This document shows positions 17,582 through 25,377 of a DNA stretch of 53,323 nucleotides, in pieces. Below the pieces are notes generated by a model, which was given only the letters and a program-made list of their open reading frames with translations, was not told the DNA's origin and made no database searches. Position 1 is the first letter of the stretch; each line of letters opens with the position of its first letter. Location of the stretch: NCBI GenBank assembly GCA_017436025.1, contig JAFSDX010000021.1, positions 1 through 53,323 of the forward strand, written 5' to 3'. The position numbers and the translations under genes are program-made. The stretch is from Thermoguttaceae bacterium. Its GTDB lineage: Bacteria; Planctomycetota; Planctomycetia; Pirellulales; Thermoguttaceae.

Positions 17582-17777
17582 AATCGGCAAGACCGGCGCG
17601 TTTTGACGGTTTCGGGCGACCTTGTTAACGAAGCGTTTTTACCTTGCGAAAGCGGGCGAGAACGGAACGACGTCCGGAAGTGCGAAACGCGACCTGTTTG
17701 GTCGGGAAATACGCGAACGCGACCCCCCCCGGCGCGAACGTCGAACGAACGCGCCCAAACGAAAGAAGAGGCAACCG

Positions 17778-18905
17778 ATGGAAAGTCGACGTTTAACCAA
17801 TCTGAACGCCGCGTTGCGCGCAAAATACGTCTCGTTTTGGGCTCAAACGCTCGATCCGAACTTTTACGCGCCCTTCGACGACGCGTCGATGCGCCGCCCG
17901 TCGACGCCGACCGACGCTTTAGAAACGTCGAGCGCCGACGTTTCCGCCGCCGACAATCTCTTGTCTTATTGGAATTTGTTCAAAACGGAAATTTTGAACA
18001 GCTATTTCCTCGAACAGAGCGCGTCTTTTTGGGCGGTCGACGGAACCCCGGAGGAACCGAACCCGATCGCTTGCCTCGTCGCCGCCGTCGCTCCGAACGA
18101 CGACGCGCTCGACGGCGCCGACGCGACGCTTCTCGCGCCCCTTTTCTCCGCCGGAGTCGACAACGCCGATAAGGCGACCGCCGCGCAAATTTTGATCGAG
18201 CGGGCCGAAAACGCGTTGCGAAAGAAGGGCGTCCGCCGAGTTTACGCCGGAGGCGCGCCCCCCAGAACCGACGCCGAAGGATACGCGCCGATCGGAGCGC
18301 CTCTTTTGAACGGCGTTTACGGCGTCGGATCGCCGGTCGGTTTTTTTAACGACGACGCGGCGCGCAAGTTCTTTGTCGACGCGGGTTACGAAGCGGAGCG
18401 GAACGCCGACGGCGGCGTCCGAGCGTTCGTCGAACGGAAAATCGACGCGAATTCTTTTTTCGGAAACGCGGACGAATTGCCGAGCGGTTGGCGATTGACG
18501 CGGGAAGATTGGTCGGCGCCGAGCTGGCGACACGCGCTGATCGCTCGCAATTTCTCGAACGCGCGGCGTTTTTGCGTTCGCGGGCTCGACGCAAGCCTCT
18601 TGGCGATTGCTTGGGTTTACGACCTGGTTCGGCGTTCGCCAAAAAACGGAGCGCTCTCCGTTCAAACGGTCGTTTCGCGCCTGTCGGTGCGACCGCAGTT
18701 CCGCGGACAGGGCTTGGGAAAAGCGTTGGTCGCGGAACTGGTCGACGACGCGACGACGCGAGCGGCGAAAACGGCGCCGGGCGCGTCGCTTGAAATTTGC
18801 GTCGTCGTTCCGGACGGAAACGCCGTCGCCCGCGATTTTTGGGACGCGCAAGGGTTTGCCGTCGGGCGCCGTTCGACGCCGCTCGTTAAAAAACTCGATT
18901 CTTGA
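17778..18905 (+). CDS. GNAT-family N-acetyltransferase, probably two-domain
   Basis: 375 residues. The ATG at 17778 is preferred to earlier in-frame codons because GAGG lies 6 bases before it. The C-terminal domain is a clear acetyl-CoA-dependent GNAT fold. SVQTVVSRLSVRP is followed by the pyrophosphate loop QFRGQGLGKALV at about residues 307-318, and ARDFWDAQGFAVGRR matches motif B, in which the residue is often N-x-x-A-x-x-F/L-Y-x-x-x-G-F. An N-terminal half with VYGVGSPVGFFNDDAARKFFVDAGYEAE (about 181-208) looks like the end of a second, degenerate GNAT unit without the Q-x-x-G-x-G loop. The substrate is unknown. The gene is monocistronic on present evidence. Confidence 0.82.
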   Translation: MESRRLTNLNAALRAKYVSFWAQTLDPNFYAPFDDASMRRPSTPTDALETSSADVSAADNLLSYWNLFKTEILNSYFLEQSASFWAVDGTPEEPNPIACLVAAVAPNDDALDGADATLLAPLFSAGVDNADKATAAQILIERAENALRKKGVRRVYAGGAPPRTDAEGYAPIGAPLLNGVYGVGSPVGFFNDDAARKFFVDAGYEAERNADGGVRAFVERKIDANSFFGNADELPSGWRLTREDWSAPSWRHALIARNFSNARRFCVRGLDASLLAIAWVYDLVRRSPKNGALSVQTVVSRLSVRPQFRGQGLGKALVAELVDDATTRAAKTAPGASLEICVVVPDGNAVARDFWDAQGFAVGRRSTPLVKKLDS

Positions 18906-19006
18906 CGCCGACGCAAGAAAAACGCGGAAAAAAACGGAAATTTGCGGCGAAAAGGACGAAAAAGTTGGAAAAAACGGATTCGAACGGCGAAAAAGCGCCG
19001 CGCCTC

Positions 19007-19034
19007 TTGGCTTTTTCGAGCGACGCGGTATAAT
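19007..19034 (+). promoter_or_regulatory. Promoter of the YhaM-type gene
   Basis: TTGGCT (19007-19012), 16-bp spacer, TATAAT (19029-19034), about 90 bases before the ATG at 19124. Confidence 0.5.
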
Positions 19035-19123
19035 TAAACGTTCGGTCGCCGTTCGAGCGTCGCGCTTAAGTAAGCGGTTCGGCGGCGAACGCGTTAGTTG
19101 TTGCAAAAATAGAACGGGGAGTT

Positions 19124-20089
19124 ATGAGCCGTCTTTTTGTTAATCAAATCAAAGAAAACGACGTCGTTTCCGAAACGTACCGCGTCGCCGAAAAGGCGTT
19201 GCGTCCGAACAAAAACGGCGTTCTTTACCTGCAGTTCATTTTGACCGACCGCACCGGGAGCGTTTCCGGTCGCCTTTGGAACGCGACCGAAGAAATGTTT
19301 CGGCAGTTCAACGACGGCGACTTCGTCCGTTGCGACGGAATGGCGCAGCGGTTCCAAGGCAATATTCAAGTTATCGCGAAGAAATTAACGAAAGTCGACG
19401 CGAAGGACGTCGCGCTCGAAGACTTTACCCGCGACGCCGCCGTCGACGTCGCCGCGCTTTGGAAGCGGGTGCGCGAACTCCTCGGCGGAATGAAAAACCC
19501 GAAATTGCGCGACTTAGCCGACTGCTTCTTGACCGACGACGCGTTCGTCGAGCGGTTTTCGCGAGGGTACGCCGGCGTCCGACTCCATCACGCGCATCCC
19601 GGCGGGCTCCTCGAACACACCGCGTCGACGATGGAGCTGGCGTCGCGAATCGCGTCGCATTACGGCGCCGCGCTCGACGCCGACTTGTTGCTCGTCGGCG
19701 CGTTCCTGCACGACGTCGGCAAGACGATCGAACTCTCGGACGACCCGACCGCGCCGGTTTACACCGACGCCGGGCAGGCGCTCGGGCACCCGTATCTCGG
19801 CGTCGAAATTTTGACGAAAAAAATCGCGGAAACGGAAAAGTTGACCGGCGAACCGTTCGACGAACGCCTCGCGATTTTGCTGAAACATATGATTCTGTCG
19901 CATCACGGGACGCCCGAAAACGGCGCCGCGAAGGTTCCGGCGTCGCTCGAAGCGATGGCGTTGCATTACATCGACTCGCTCGACGCGAAGTTGGCGGAGT
20001 TCCAAAAGCACATCGCGGAAGACCCGAACGTCGGCGGCGGTTGGACGAATTACATCCCGAGTCTCGAACGGAAACTTATCAAGTTTTGA
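19124..20089 (+). CDS. yhaM: 3'-5' exoribonuclease, YhaM family (OB-fold plus HD domain)
   Basis: 321 residues, ATG start with GGGGAG upstream. The N-terminal ~95 residues form an OB-type nucleic-acid-binding fold (LQFILTDRTGSVSGRLWN). The rest is an HD phosphohydrolase domain. Its metal-binding residues are visible in HHAHPGGLLEH (from about residue 155), His196-Asp197 in FLHDVGKT, and SHHGTPE (about 265). This is the architecture and length of YhaM/CbfA-type exoribonucleases (about 310-320 residues), which trim RNA, and in some species DNA, from the 3' end in the cytosol. The nearest downstream genes are hslVU, separated by about 190 bases of repeat-containing DNA. Confidence 0.92.
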   Translation: MSRLFVNQIKENDVVSETYRVAEKALRPNKNGVLYLQFILTDRTGSVSGRLWNATEEMFRQFNDGDFVRCDGMAQRFQGNIQVIAKKLTKVDAKDVALEDFTRDAAVDVAALWKRVRELLGGMKNPKLRDLADCFLTDDAFVERFSRGYAGVRLHHAHPGGLLEHTASTMELASRIASHYGAALDADLLLVGAFLHDVGKTIELSDDPTAPVYTDAGQALGHPYLGVEILTKKIAETEKLTGEPFDERLAILLKHMILSHHGTPENGAAKVPASLEAMALHYIDSLDAKLAEFQKHIAEDPNVGGGWTNYIPSLERKLIKF

Positions 20090-20130
20090 CGCGCGACCGA
20101 CGGCGGCGTTCGGCGGCGAAAGCAAAGCGA

Positions 20131-20200
20131 TCGAAACGGCGAGCGGAGGAAGCGGAACGGCTGAAACGGCGAGCGGCGGAAGCGAAACGGTCGAAACGAC
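20131..20200. repeat. 30-bp tandem repeat, about 2.5 copies
   Basis: Units at 20131-20160 and 20161-20190 share GAAACGGCGAGCGG and GGAAGCG; a third partial unit follows at 20191. It lies between the yhaM and hslV genes. Confidence 0.65.
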
Positions 20201-20281
20201 GGGCCGCGTTCGGAAACGGACGCGGTTTAACTTTTGCCGATTAACGGCTTAAAGTATATTGAATAAAAAAGGAAACGACGG

Positions 20282-20812
20282 ATGAAATCGCGCAGCACGA
20301 CGATTTTAACGGTGCGCAAAGACGGCGCGGTCGCGATCGGCGGCGACGGGCAGGTAACGTTCGGCTCGTCGATTATGAAGGCGGACGCGCGCAAAATTCG
20401 GCGGCTCTTGGACGGTCGCGTCTTGGCGGGGTTCGCCGGGTCGACCGCGGACGCGTTCGCGTTGATGGAGCGGTTCGAGGCGCGTTTGAAGGATTACCCG
20501 CAAAACGTTACCCGAGCGGCGATCGAGTTGGCGAAGGAATGGCGCACCGACCGCGCGTTGCGGAAGTTGGAAGCGATGACGATCGTCGTTTCCGCCGACG
20601 AAACGCTCCTGATCAGCGGAAACGGCGACGTCGTGCAGCCGACGGACGGAATCGCCGCGATCGGTTCCGGCGGGAATTACGCGCTCGCGGCGGCGAAGGC
20701 TTTAGCGGCGCATTCGAACCTGTCGGCGAAGGAAATCGTCGTCGAAGCGATGAAGATCGCGTCGCAAATCGACATTTATACGAACGATAACATCGTCGTC
20801 GAGGAGTTGTGA
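20282..20812 (+). CDS. hslV: ATP-dependent protease peptidase subunit HslV
   Basis: 176 residues, ATG start with AAAGGA upstream. It is an N-terminal-nucleophile (Ntn) hydrolase of the T1B family. The catalytic Thr is expected at Thr6 after a five-residue propeptide (MKSRS), followed by [22 protein letters not shown], the HslV signature. FAGSTADAF and [15 protein letters not shown] are also family motifs. HslV forms a double hexameric ring degrading proteins fed by HslU. The stop of hslV is 2 bases before the hslU ATG, and GAGGAG inside the end of hslV serves hslU, so the pair is translationally coupled. The length is normal for the family (about 174-180). Confidence 0.96.
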   Translation: MKSRSTTILTVRKDGAVAIGGDGQVTFGSSIMKADARKIRRLLDGRVLAGFAGSTADAFALMERFEARLKDYPQNVTRAAIELAKEWRTDRALRKLEAMTIVVSADETLLISGNGDVVQPTDGIAAIGSGGNYALAAAKALAAHSNLSAKEIVVEAMKIASQIDIYTNDNIVVEEL

Positions 20813-20814
20813 TT

Positions 20815-22464
20815 ATGTTGGAATTGACGCCGCGTCAAATCGTCGAGGAACTCGACAAATACATCGTCGGACAGCGAGAAGCGAAGCGGGCGATCGCGGT
20901 CGCGATCCGCAACCGCTGGCGACGACAGCGCGTCGCCGAGGAAATGCGCGACGAAATCGGCCCGAAAAATATGATGATGATCGGCCCGACCGGCGTCGGG
21001 AAGACGGAGATCGCGCGGCGCTTGGCGGCGATGACCGGGGCGCCGTTTGTGAAAGTCGACGCGACGAAGTACACCGAAGTCGGCTATTACGGTCGCGACG
21101 TCGAGAGTATGGCGCGCGAACTTGTCGAAAACGCCGTCGGAATCGTTCGCGCCGAGGAGCGGGAACTGGTCGCCGAAAAAGCGAAAGAGGCCGCCGAGAA
21201 GCGAATCGTCGACGCGTTGGTCGAGAAGTTCGAACGGGAAAACCGCGACGCCGAGCGCAAGGCGGCGGAGGAAGCCGGTTCGTCGATGGAAAACGTTAAA
21301 ACCGACGAGCAAACGACTTCCGCGTCGACGTCTCCGAGCGATCCGTTCGCGGCGGCGATGGAAGCGGCTTCTCGCGACCCGAAATTCCGCGCCGCGATGG
21401 ACGCCGTTCGCGATCTGAAGTTCGACCCGACGAACCCGACCGCGAGCTTCGAAGCGATGGCGAAAGCGGTCGACGAAGCGGTGAAAAACGCGCCGTCGAA
21501 CGTCGAAAACGCGACCGTCGCCGAACCGCAAACCGCGTCGCAAACCGCTCCGAAAGCGGAAGTTGCGAAACTCGACGCGGCGCCGAAGCGAATCGTCGAC
21601 CGCGACGAGATCGAACGGCGGCTCCGTCTCGGCGAATACGAGAACGAAACGATTCCGGTCGTCGAAGAGCGGCGTTCGTCCCCGGTCGTGATGGGGGGCG
21701 TCGGGCTCGAAAATATGCAGGACGAAATTCAAAGTATGCTCGAAAGTTTGACGCCGCGCCGTCGTTCGCGTCGGGAAATTCCGGTGTCGGAGGCGCGGGC
21801 GGCGTTCGTCGAGCAAGAGTCGGAGCGCGCGCTCGACAAGGAGAAGATCGACGCGCGGGCGGTCGAACTCGCCGAAAATCTTGGGATTATCTTCATCGAC
21901 GAGATCGACAAAATCGTCGGGAGCGAGGGCGGGCGCGGCGCCGACGTGTCGCGACAAGGCGTCCAACGCGACTTGCTCCCGATCGTCGAAGGAACGACGG
22001 TGCAGACGAAACACGGGATGTTCTCGACCGAACACGTCCTTTTCATCGCGGCGGGAGCGTTCCATCGCGTGAAACCGAGCGACTTAACGCCGGAGCTGCA
22101 GGGCCGTTTCCCGATTCGCGTCGAGCTGTCGGAGCTGAAAAAAGAGGATTTCGTTCGGATTTTGACGGAGCCGAAGAGCGCGCTGACGAAGCAGTACGTC
22201 GCGTTGCTCAAGACGGAAAACGTCGACTTGGTTTTCGAGCCGGACGCGATCGAAGCGCTGGCCGAGTACGCCGCGTCGACGAACGCGACAACGCAAAACA
22301 TCGGCGCGCGAAGACTTTACGCGATGATGGAGCTGTTGCTCGAAGACTTGAGTTTCGAAGCGCCGGAAATGGGGCTCGGGCGAGTCGTCGTCAACGCGGC
22401 GTATGTTCGCGAAAAGATCGACCGCGTCGCGAAGGACGAAGACTTGAGCAAGTTTGTTCTGTAA
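20815..22464 (+). CDS. hslU: ATP-dependent protease ATPase subunit HslU, enlarged I domain
   Basis: 549 residues from the ATG at 20815 (an in-frame GTG at 20809 overlaps hslV and has no better ribosome site). AAA+ unfoldase: Walker A GPTGVGKT at residues 57-64, pore loop GYYG at 90-93, Walker B IIFIDE at 358-363, and the C-terminal DEDLSKFVL tail that inserts into HslV. Typical HslU has about 440-450 residues. The extra ~100 lie in the I domain (about residues 105-330), with an Ala/Pro/Thr-rich low-complexity part around 155-260. The pore residue at position 91 is Tyr-Tyr-Gly rather than the usual Tyr-Val-Gly. It unfolds substrates and passes them to HslV in the cytosol. Confidence 0.96.
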   Translation: MLELTPRQIVEELDKYIVGQREAKRAIAVAIRNRWRRQRVAEEMRDEIGPKNMMMIGPTGVGKTEIARRLAAMTGAPFVKVDATKYTEVGYYGRDVESMARELVENAVGIVRAEERELVAEKAKEAAEKRIVDALVEKFERENRDAERKAAEEAGSSMENVKTDEQTTSASTSPSDPFAAAMEAASRDPKFRAAMDAVRDLKFDPTNPTASFEAMAKAVDEAVKNAPSNVENATVAEPQTASQTAPKAEVAKLDAAPKRIVDRDEIERRLRLGEYENETIPVVEERRSSPVVMGGVGLENMQDEIQSMLESLTPRRRSRREIPVSEARAAFVEQESERALDKEKIDARAVELAENLGIIFIDEIDKIVGSEGGRGADVSRQGVQRDLLPIVEGTTVQTKHGMFSTEHVLFIAAGAFHRVKPSDLTPELQGRFPIRVELSELKKEDFVRILTEPKSALTKQYVALLKTENVDLVFEPDAIEALAEYAASTNATTQNIGARRLYAMMELLLEDLSFEAPEMGLGRVVVNAAYVREKIDRVAKDEDLSKFVL

Positions 22465-22515
22465 ACGTCGCGATGACGCGGTTTAACGCTTTTGGAGCGA
22501 AGAAACGCGACGCGG

Positions 22516-22729
22516 CGTTTGAAAAGTTTGAATAACGTTGAGAGAACGCGGCGTTAAAGAGGGCAAGCGACCGAAAGAAGCGCGTTTGAAAAGTTTGAAT
22601 AACGTTAAAAAATGGCGCAAGGTTTCGAACGGTTGGAAAAGACGCGTTTGAAACGTTGAAATAACGTTAAAAAACCGCGCAAGGTTTCGAATGGTTGGAA
22701 AAGCGCGTTTGAAAAGTTTGAAAAACGTT
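22516..22729. repeat. Four-copy ~62-bp tandem array containing the dispersed TTTGAA motif
   Basis: Core copies at 22516-22540, 22582-22606, 22644-22668 and 22705-22729 each read GCGTTTGAAA(A/C)GTTGAA-like followed by A(T/A)AACGTT, at spacings of 66, 62 and 61 bases. The last two intervals also share GCAAGGTTTCGAA(C/T)GGTTGGAAAAG. CGTTT and AAACG at the two ends of the core are inverted repeats. The array fills the gap between hslU and the alpha-galactosidase gene; no promoter was clear in it. Confidence 0.85.
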
Positions 22730-22824
22730 AGATTGAGCGCGGCGACGCTTTGGCAACGCCGGTTGGGTTTGGTCGGGAAACGGCGAAATTCGACCGGCTT
22801 TTTTGTTGGAAGGAGGGCGACGTT

Positions 22825-25053
22825 ATGTCGTTGAAGAATTGTTGGACGGCGGCGCTTCTCGGCGTCGCGACGTTGGGCGCGGCGTTCGGAACGAGCGCGG
22901 CGGCGCTGGAAACGCAAGAAACGCAACCGGTTCAAACGACGCAACCGTCGGCGAACGTTGGAGTTGCGCGGGGCGGCGAAGCGGGCGAAAAACCGGCGGT
23001 TCGCGGCGCTTGGGGAGACTCGGCGACCGTTTCGGTTGCGCTTGCCGACGCGTTCCGCTTTACGTTGGCCGGGGAGGAGCGCGTCGGTTTCGCCGGAGCG
23101 GGCGACGTCGCGTCGAGCGTCGAAGTTCGCGAGTTCGAGACGGCGCCGGACGACCGTTTTCCGCGCCGACCGGTTCGAACGGAGACGCGTTCCTGCGTCG
23201 ACGTCGCGTCGGGCTTGAAAATTACTTGCGAAAAAACGACTTACGTCGACTTTCCGATTGTCGAAACGGTCGTTTGGTTCGAGAACGTTTCGACGAAAAA
23301 TTCGCCGAACTTGCGCGACGTTTGGGCGGTCGACGTCCTTTTGCCGACCGGCGCGGCGCCGCGACTCGGTTCCGGCGTCGGCGAAGACTCCGACCCGAAA
23401 CGCAATTATCTCTTTGAAACGTCGGCGCTTAACGCGGGCGAGAGGCGGTCGTTTACTCCGCGGGAAGCGTATTCGTCCTTCGGCGCGTTTCCGTTTTTCA
23501 CCCTGGAAGGCGACGCGACGTCGTACATTCTCGCCGTCGGTTGGACGGGACGCTGGACGGCCGATTTTGAAGCGGTCGGCGCGGCGGACGGCAAGGCGGA
23601 CGGAGCGTCGACCGGCGTTCGATTTCGCGCCGGGCAGGCGGGCGTCGATCTTTACTTAAAGCCGGGCGAAAAGGTTCGGACGCCGCGAGTTACGCTCGTT
23701 CAATTTCCGACCGGAACGGACGGGACGAACCTTTGGCGCGATTGGTTCCGGCGCTACATTATGCCGCGCGAACGGGGCGTCGTCTTGCGACCGAAGTTAG
23801 CGCTCGACGTCTTTTACCGCGGCGAACTTTACGACCAAGTAACGGCGGAGGAGCAGATCGCGGCGATTCGCAAGTTGCGCGCGCTCGGGTATCCTTGCGA
23901 CGCGCTTTGGATCGACGCCGGTTGGTATCGCCGTTCGCAAGAGCCGGTTCCGGAAGGGGTTACGTCGATCGGAACTTGGTTCCTCGCCGGCGATTGGACG
24001 CCCGACCCGGCGCGTTTTCCGAACGGGTTGAAACCGGTCGCGGAGGAGTTGGCGCGCGGGTCGGAGAACGGCGGCGTCGGCGGAAAGCTCGTCCTTTGGT
24101 TCGAGCCGGAACGCGTTCACCGAAGTTGCGTAACGCCGGAACTTAGCCGTTATCTCGTTCCGAACTGCGAAGCGGTCGAGAGTTGGCGGATGAACTTGGC
24201 GGCGCCGGAAACGGTCGACTATTTGTCGCAAACGATCGGCGACGCGCTCGTCGAAAACGGCGTCTCGATTTACCGTCAAGACTCGAACGGCGCCGGGCCG
24301 CTCGTCTTTTTGGAGTCGTTGGAGGCGAACGACCCGAATTTTAACGACCGCAAGGGGTTCGCTGAAAACCTTTACGTTCAAGGGCTTTACGAGTTTTGGT
24401 CGAACTTGAAAAAGCGCGTTCCGGACTTGATTTTCGATACCTGCGCGAGCGGCGGACGGCGCAACGACTTGGAGATTCTGCGACACGGCGCCGTTCCGCT
24501 CCATTATTCCGACGTCGGTTATTTCGATTTCGTCGAGAAGGAGCGCGTTCGCGACGTCTTGAACCGCTGGTTTGTTTATTGCAAAAACATCGACCCGCAC
24601 GACTTCGATTTTGAGCGCGGCGAGTACGACGTTTTTAAGACGACGATCGATTTGTCGGCGTTTTCGACGGTTCGGCCTTACTTCCTTGAGAACCCGAGCG
24701 AAGCGAATCGGCGGTACGTCGAGCGGTTTTTGACGGTCGGCGAAACGCTCGTCGACGGCGATTATTACCTCTTAAACGACGGGTTTTCGGTCGACGCTTG
24801 GGCCGCTTGGCAGTTCGACGACGCGGAGCGGGGCGTCGGGTTCGTCGCGGTCGTTCGGAACGAAAAAGCGGAGGACGCGACGCTAAACGTCGTTCCGAAA
24901 GCGCTTTGCGCCGACGCTCGTTACCGTTGGACGAATCTTGAAACGGACGAAACTCGGGAAATCGCCGGCGCCGACGCGTTGCGAACCGGCGTCGAGGTCG
25001 CGTTGCCGCCGCGTTCCGGCAGTGTTTGGCGATACGAACGCGTTGAACCTTAA
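22825..25053 (+). CDS. Secreted alpha-galactosidase, glycoside hydrolase family 36-like
   Basis: 742 residues. The ATG at 22825 has AAGGAGGG 7 bases before it and begins a signal peptide (hydrophobic 9-20, cleavage near Ala27), whereas the open frame upstream gives no signal. An N-terminal beta-sandwich of about 300 residues precedes a TIM barrel: ALWIDAGWYRR (about 371), KLVLWFEPERV (about 424), the nucleophile Asp486 in IYRQDSN, CASGGRRNDLE (about 541-551) and the likely acid/base Asp563 in HYSDVGY. Domain order, catalytic spacing and length match GH36 alpha-galactosidases of about 730 residues. It would release alpha-1,6-linked galactose from raffinose-type sugars or galactomannans outside the cytoplasm. 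Specificity within GH36 is not settled. Confidence 0.88.
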   Translation: MSLKNCWTAALLGVATLGAAFGTSAAALETQETQPVQTTQPSANVGVARGGEAGEKPAVRGAWGDSATVSVALADAFRFTLAGEERVGFAGAGDVASSVEVREFETAPDDRFPRRPVRTETRSCVDVASGLKITCEKTTYVDFPIVETVVWFENVSTKNSPNLRDVWAVDVLLPTGAAPRLGSGVGEDSDPKRNYLFETSALNAGERRSFTPREAYSSFGAFPFFTLEGDATSYILAVGWTGRWTADFEAVGAADGKADGASTGVRFRAGQAGVDLYLKPGEKVRTPRVTLVQFPTGTDGTNLWRDWFRRYIMPRERGVVLRPKLALDVFYRGELYDQVTAEEQIAAIRKLRALGYPCDALWIDAGWYRRSQEPVPEGVTSIGTWFLAGDWTPDPARFPNGLKPVAEELARGSENGGVGGKLVLWFEPERVHRSCVTPELSRYLVPNCEAVESWRMNLAAPETVDYLSQTIGDALVENGVSIYRQDSNGAGPLVFLESLEANDPNFNDRKGFAENLYVQGLYEFWSNLKKRVPDLIFDTCASGGRRNDLEILRHGAVPLHYSDVGYFDFVEKERVRDVLNRWFVYCKNIDPHDFDFERGEYDVFKTTIDLSAFSTVRPYFLENPSEANRRYVERFLTVGETLVDGDYYLLNDGFSVDAWAAWQFDDAERGVGFVAVVRNEKAEDATLNVVPKALCADARYRWTNLETDETREIAGADALRTGVEVALPPRSGSVWRYERVEP

Positions 25054-25091
25054 ACAATTATTGGACAACGTTTTAAAACGTTGATGGTTGG

Positions 25092-25122
25092 AGCGCGTCG
25101 GCGGTTTTGTCGGCGCGTTTTT
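25092..25122 (+). terminator. Probable terminator after the alpha-galactosidase gene
   Basis: Stem CGCGTCG (25094-25100) / CGGCGCG (25111-25117) with one G-T pair, 10-base loop, extended by A-T and G-T at the base, then five T. A dispersed TTTGAA motif copy follows at 25160-25180. Confidence 0.5.
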
Positions 25123-25159
25123 GATTTTTCGAATCAAGCGCTGGAATTCTGGCGTCGCC

Positions 25160-25180
25160 GCGTTTGAAAACTTTGAATCT
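25160..25180 (+). repeat. Dispersed TTTGAA-type intergenic motif
   Basis: GCGTTTGAAAACTTTGAAT, one copy of the motif family described at 22516-22729. Confidence 0.5.
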
Positions 25181-25271
25181 TGTTTGAATAAGCCGTTCAA
25201 CGGTTGTCGCGGCGGTTTTGCGGCGCGGCGTCGTTTTTTTCTCTTTTTTGTCGCAAAACGTCGCAATTTAC

Positions 25272-25300
25272 TTGACGTCGCGTTTTGCCTCCGGTATAAT
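25272..25300 (+). promoter_or_regulatory. Promoter of the pentapeptide-type gene cluster
   Basis: TTGACG (25272-25277), 17-bp spacer, perfect TATAAT (25295-25300), about 78 bases before the ATG at 25378. It is the only strong promoter found in front of the three paralogous genes. Confidence 0.68.
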
Positions 25301-25377
25301 ACGGTCATACGACGTTCCGAGACGCGGGAACGTCGGCGAGTTTTGATTGCAACTCAAACGACAACGGAGGTTAAGCG

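Noticed and set aside
22516-22729. CRISPR array
   Set aside because: Only four copies; the intervals between cores also repeat instead of being unique spacers, and no cas gene is near.
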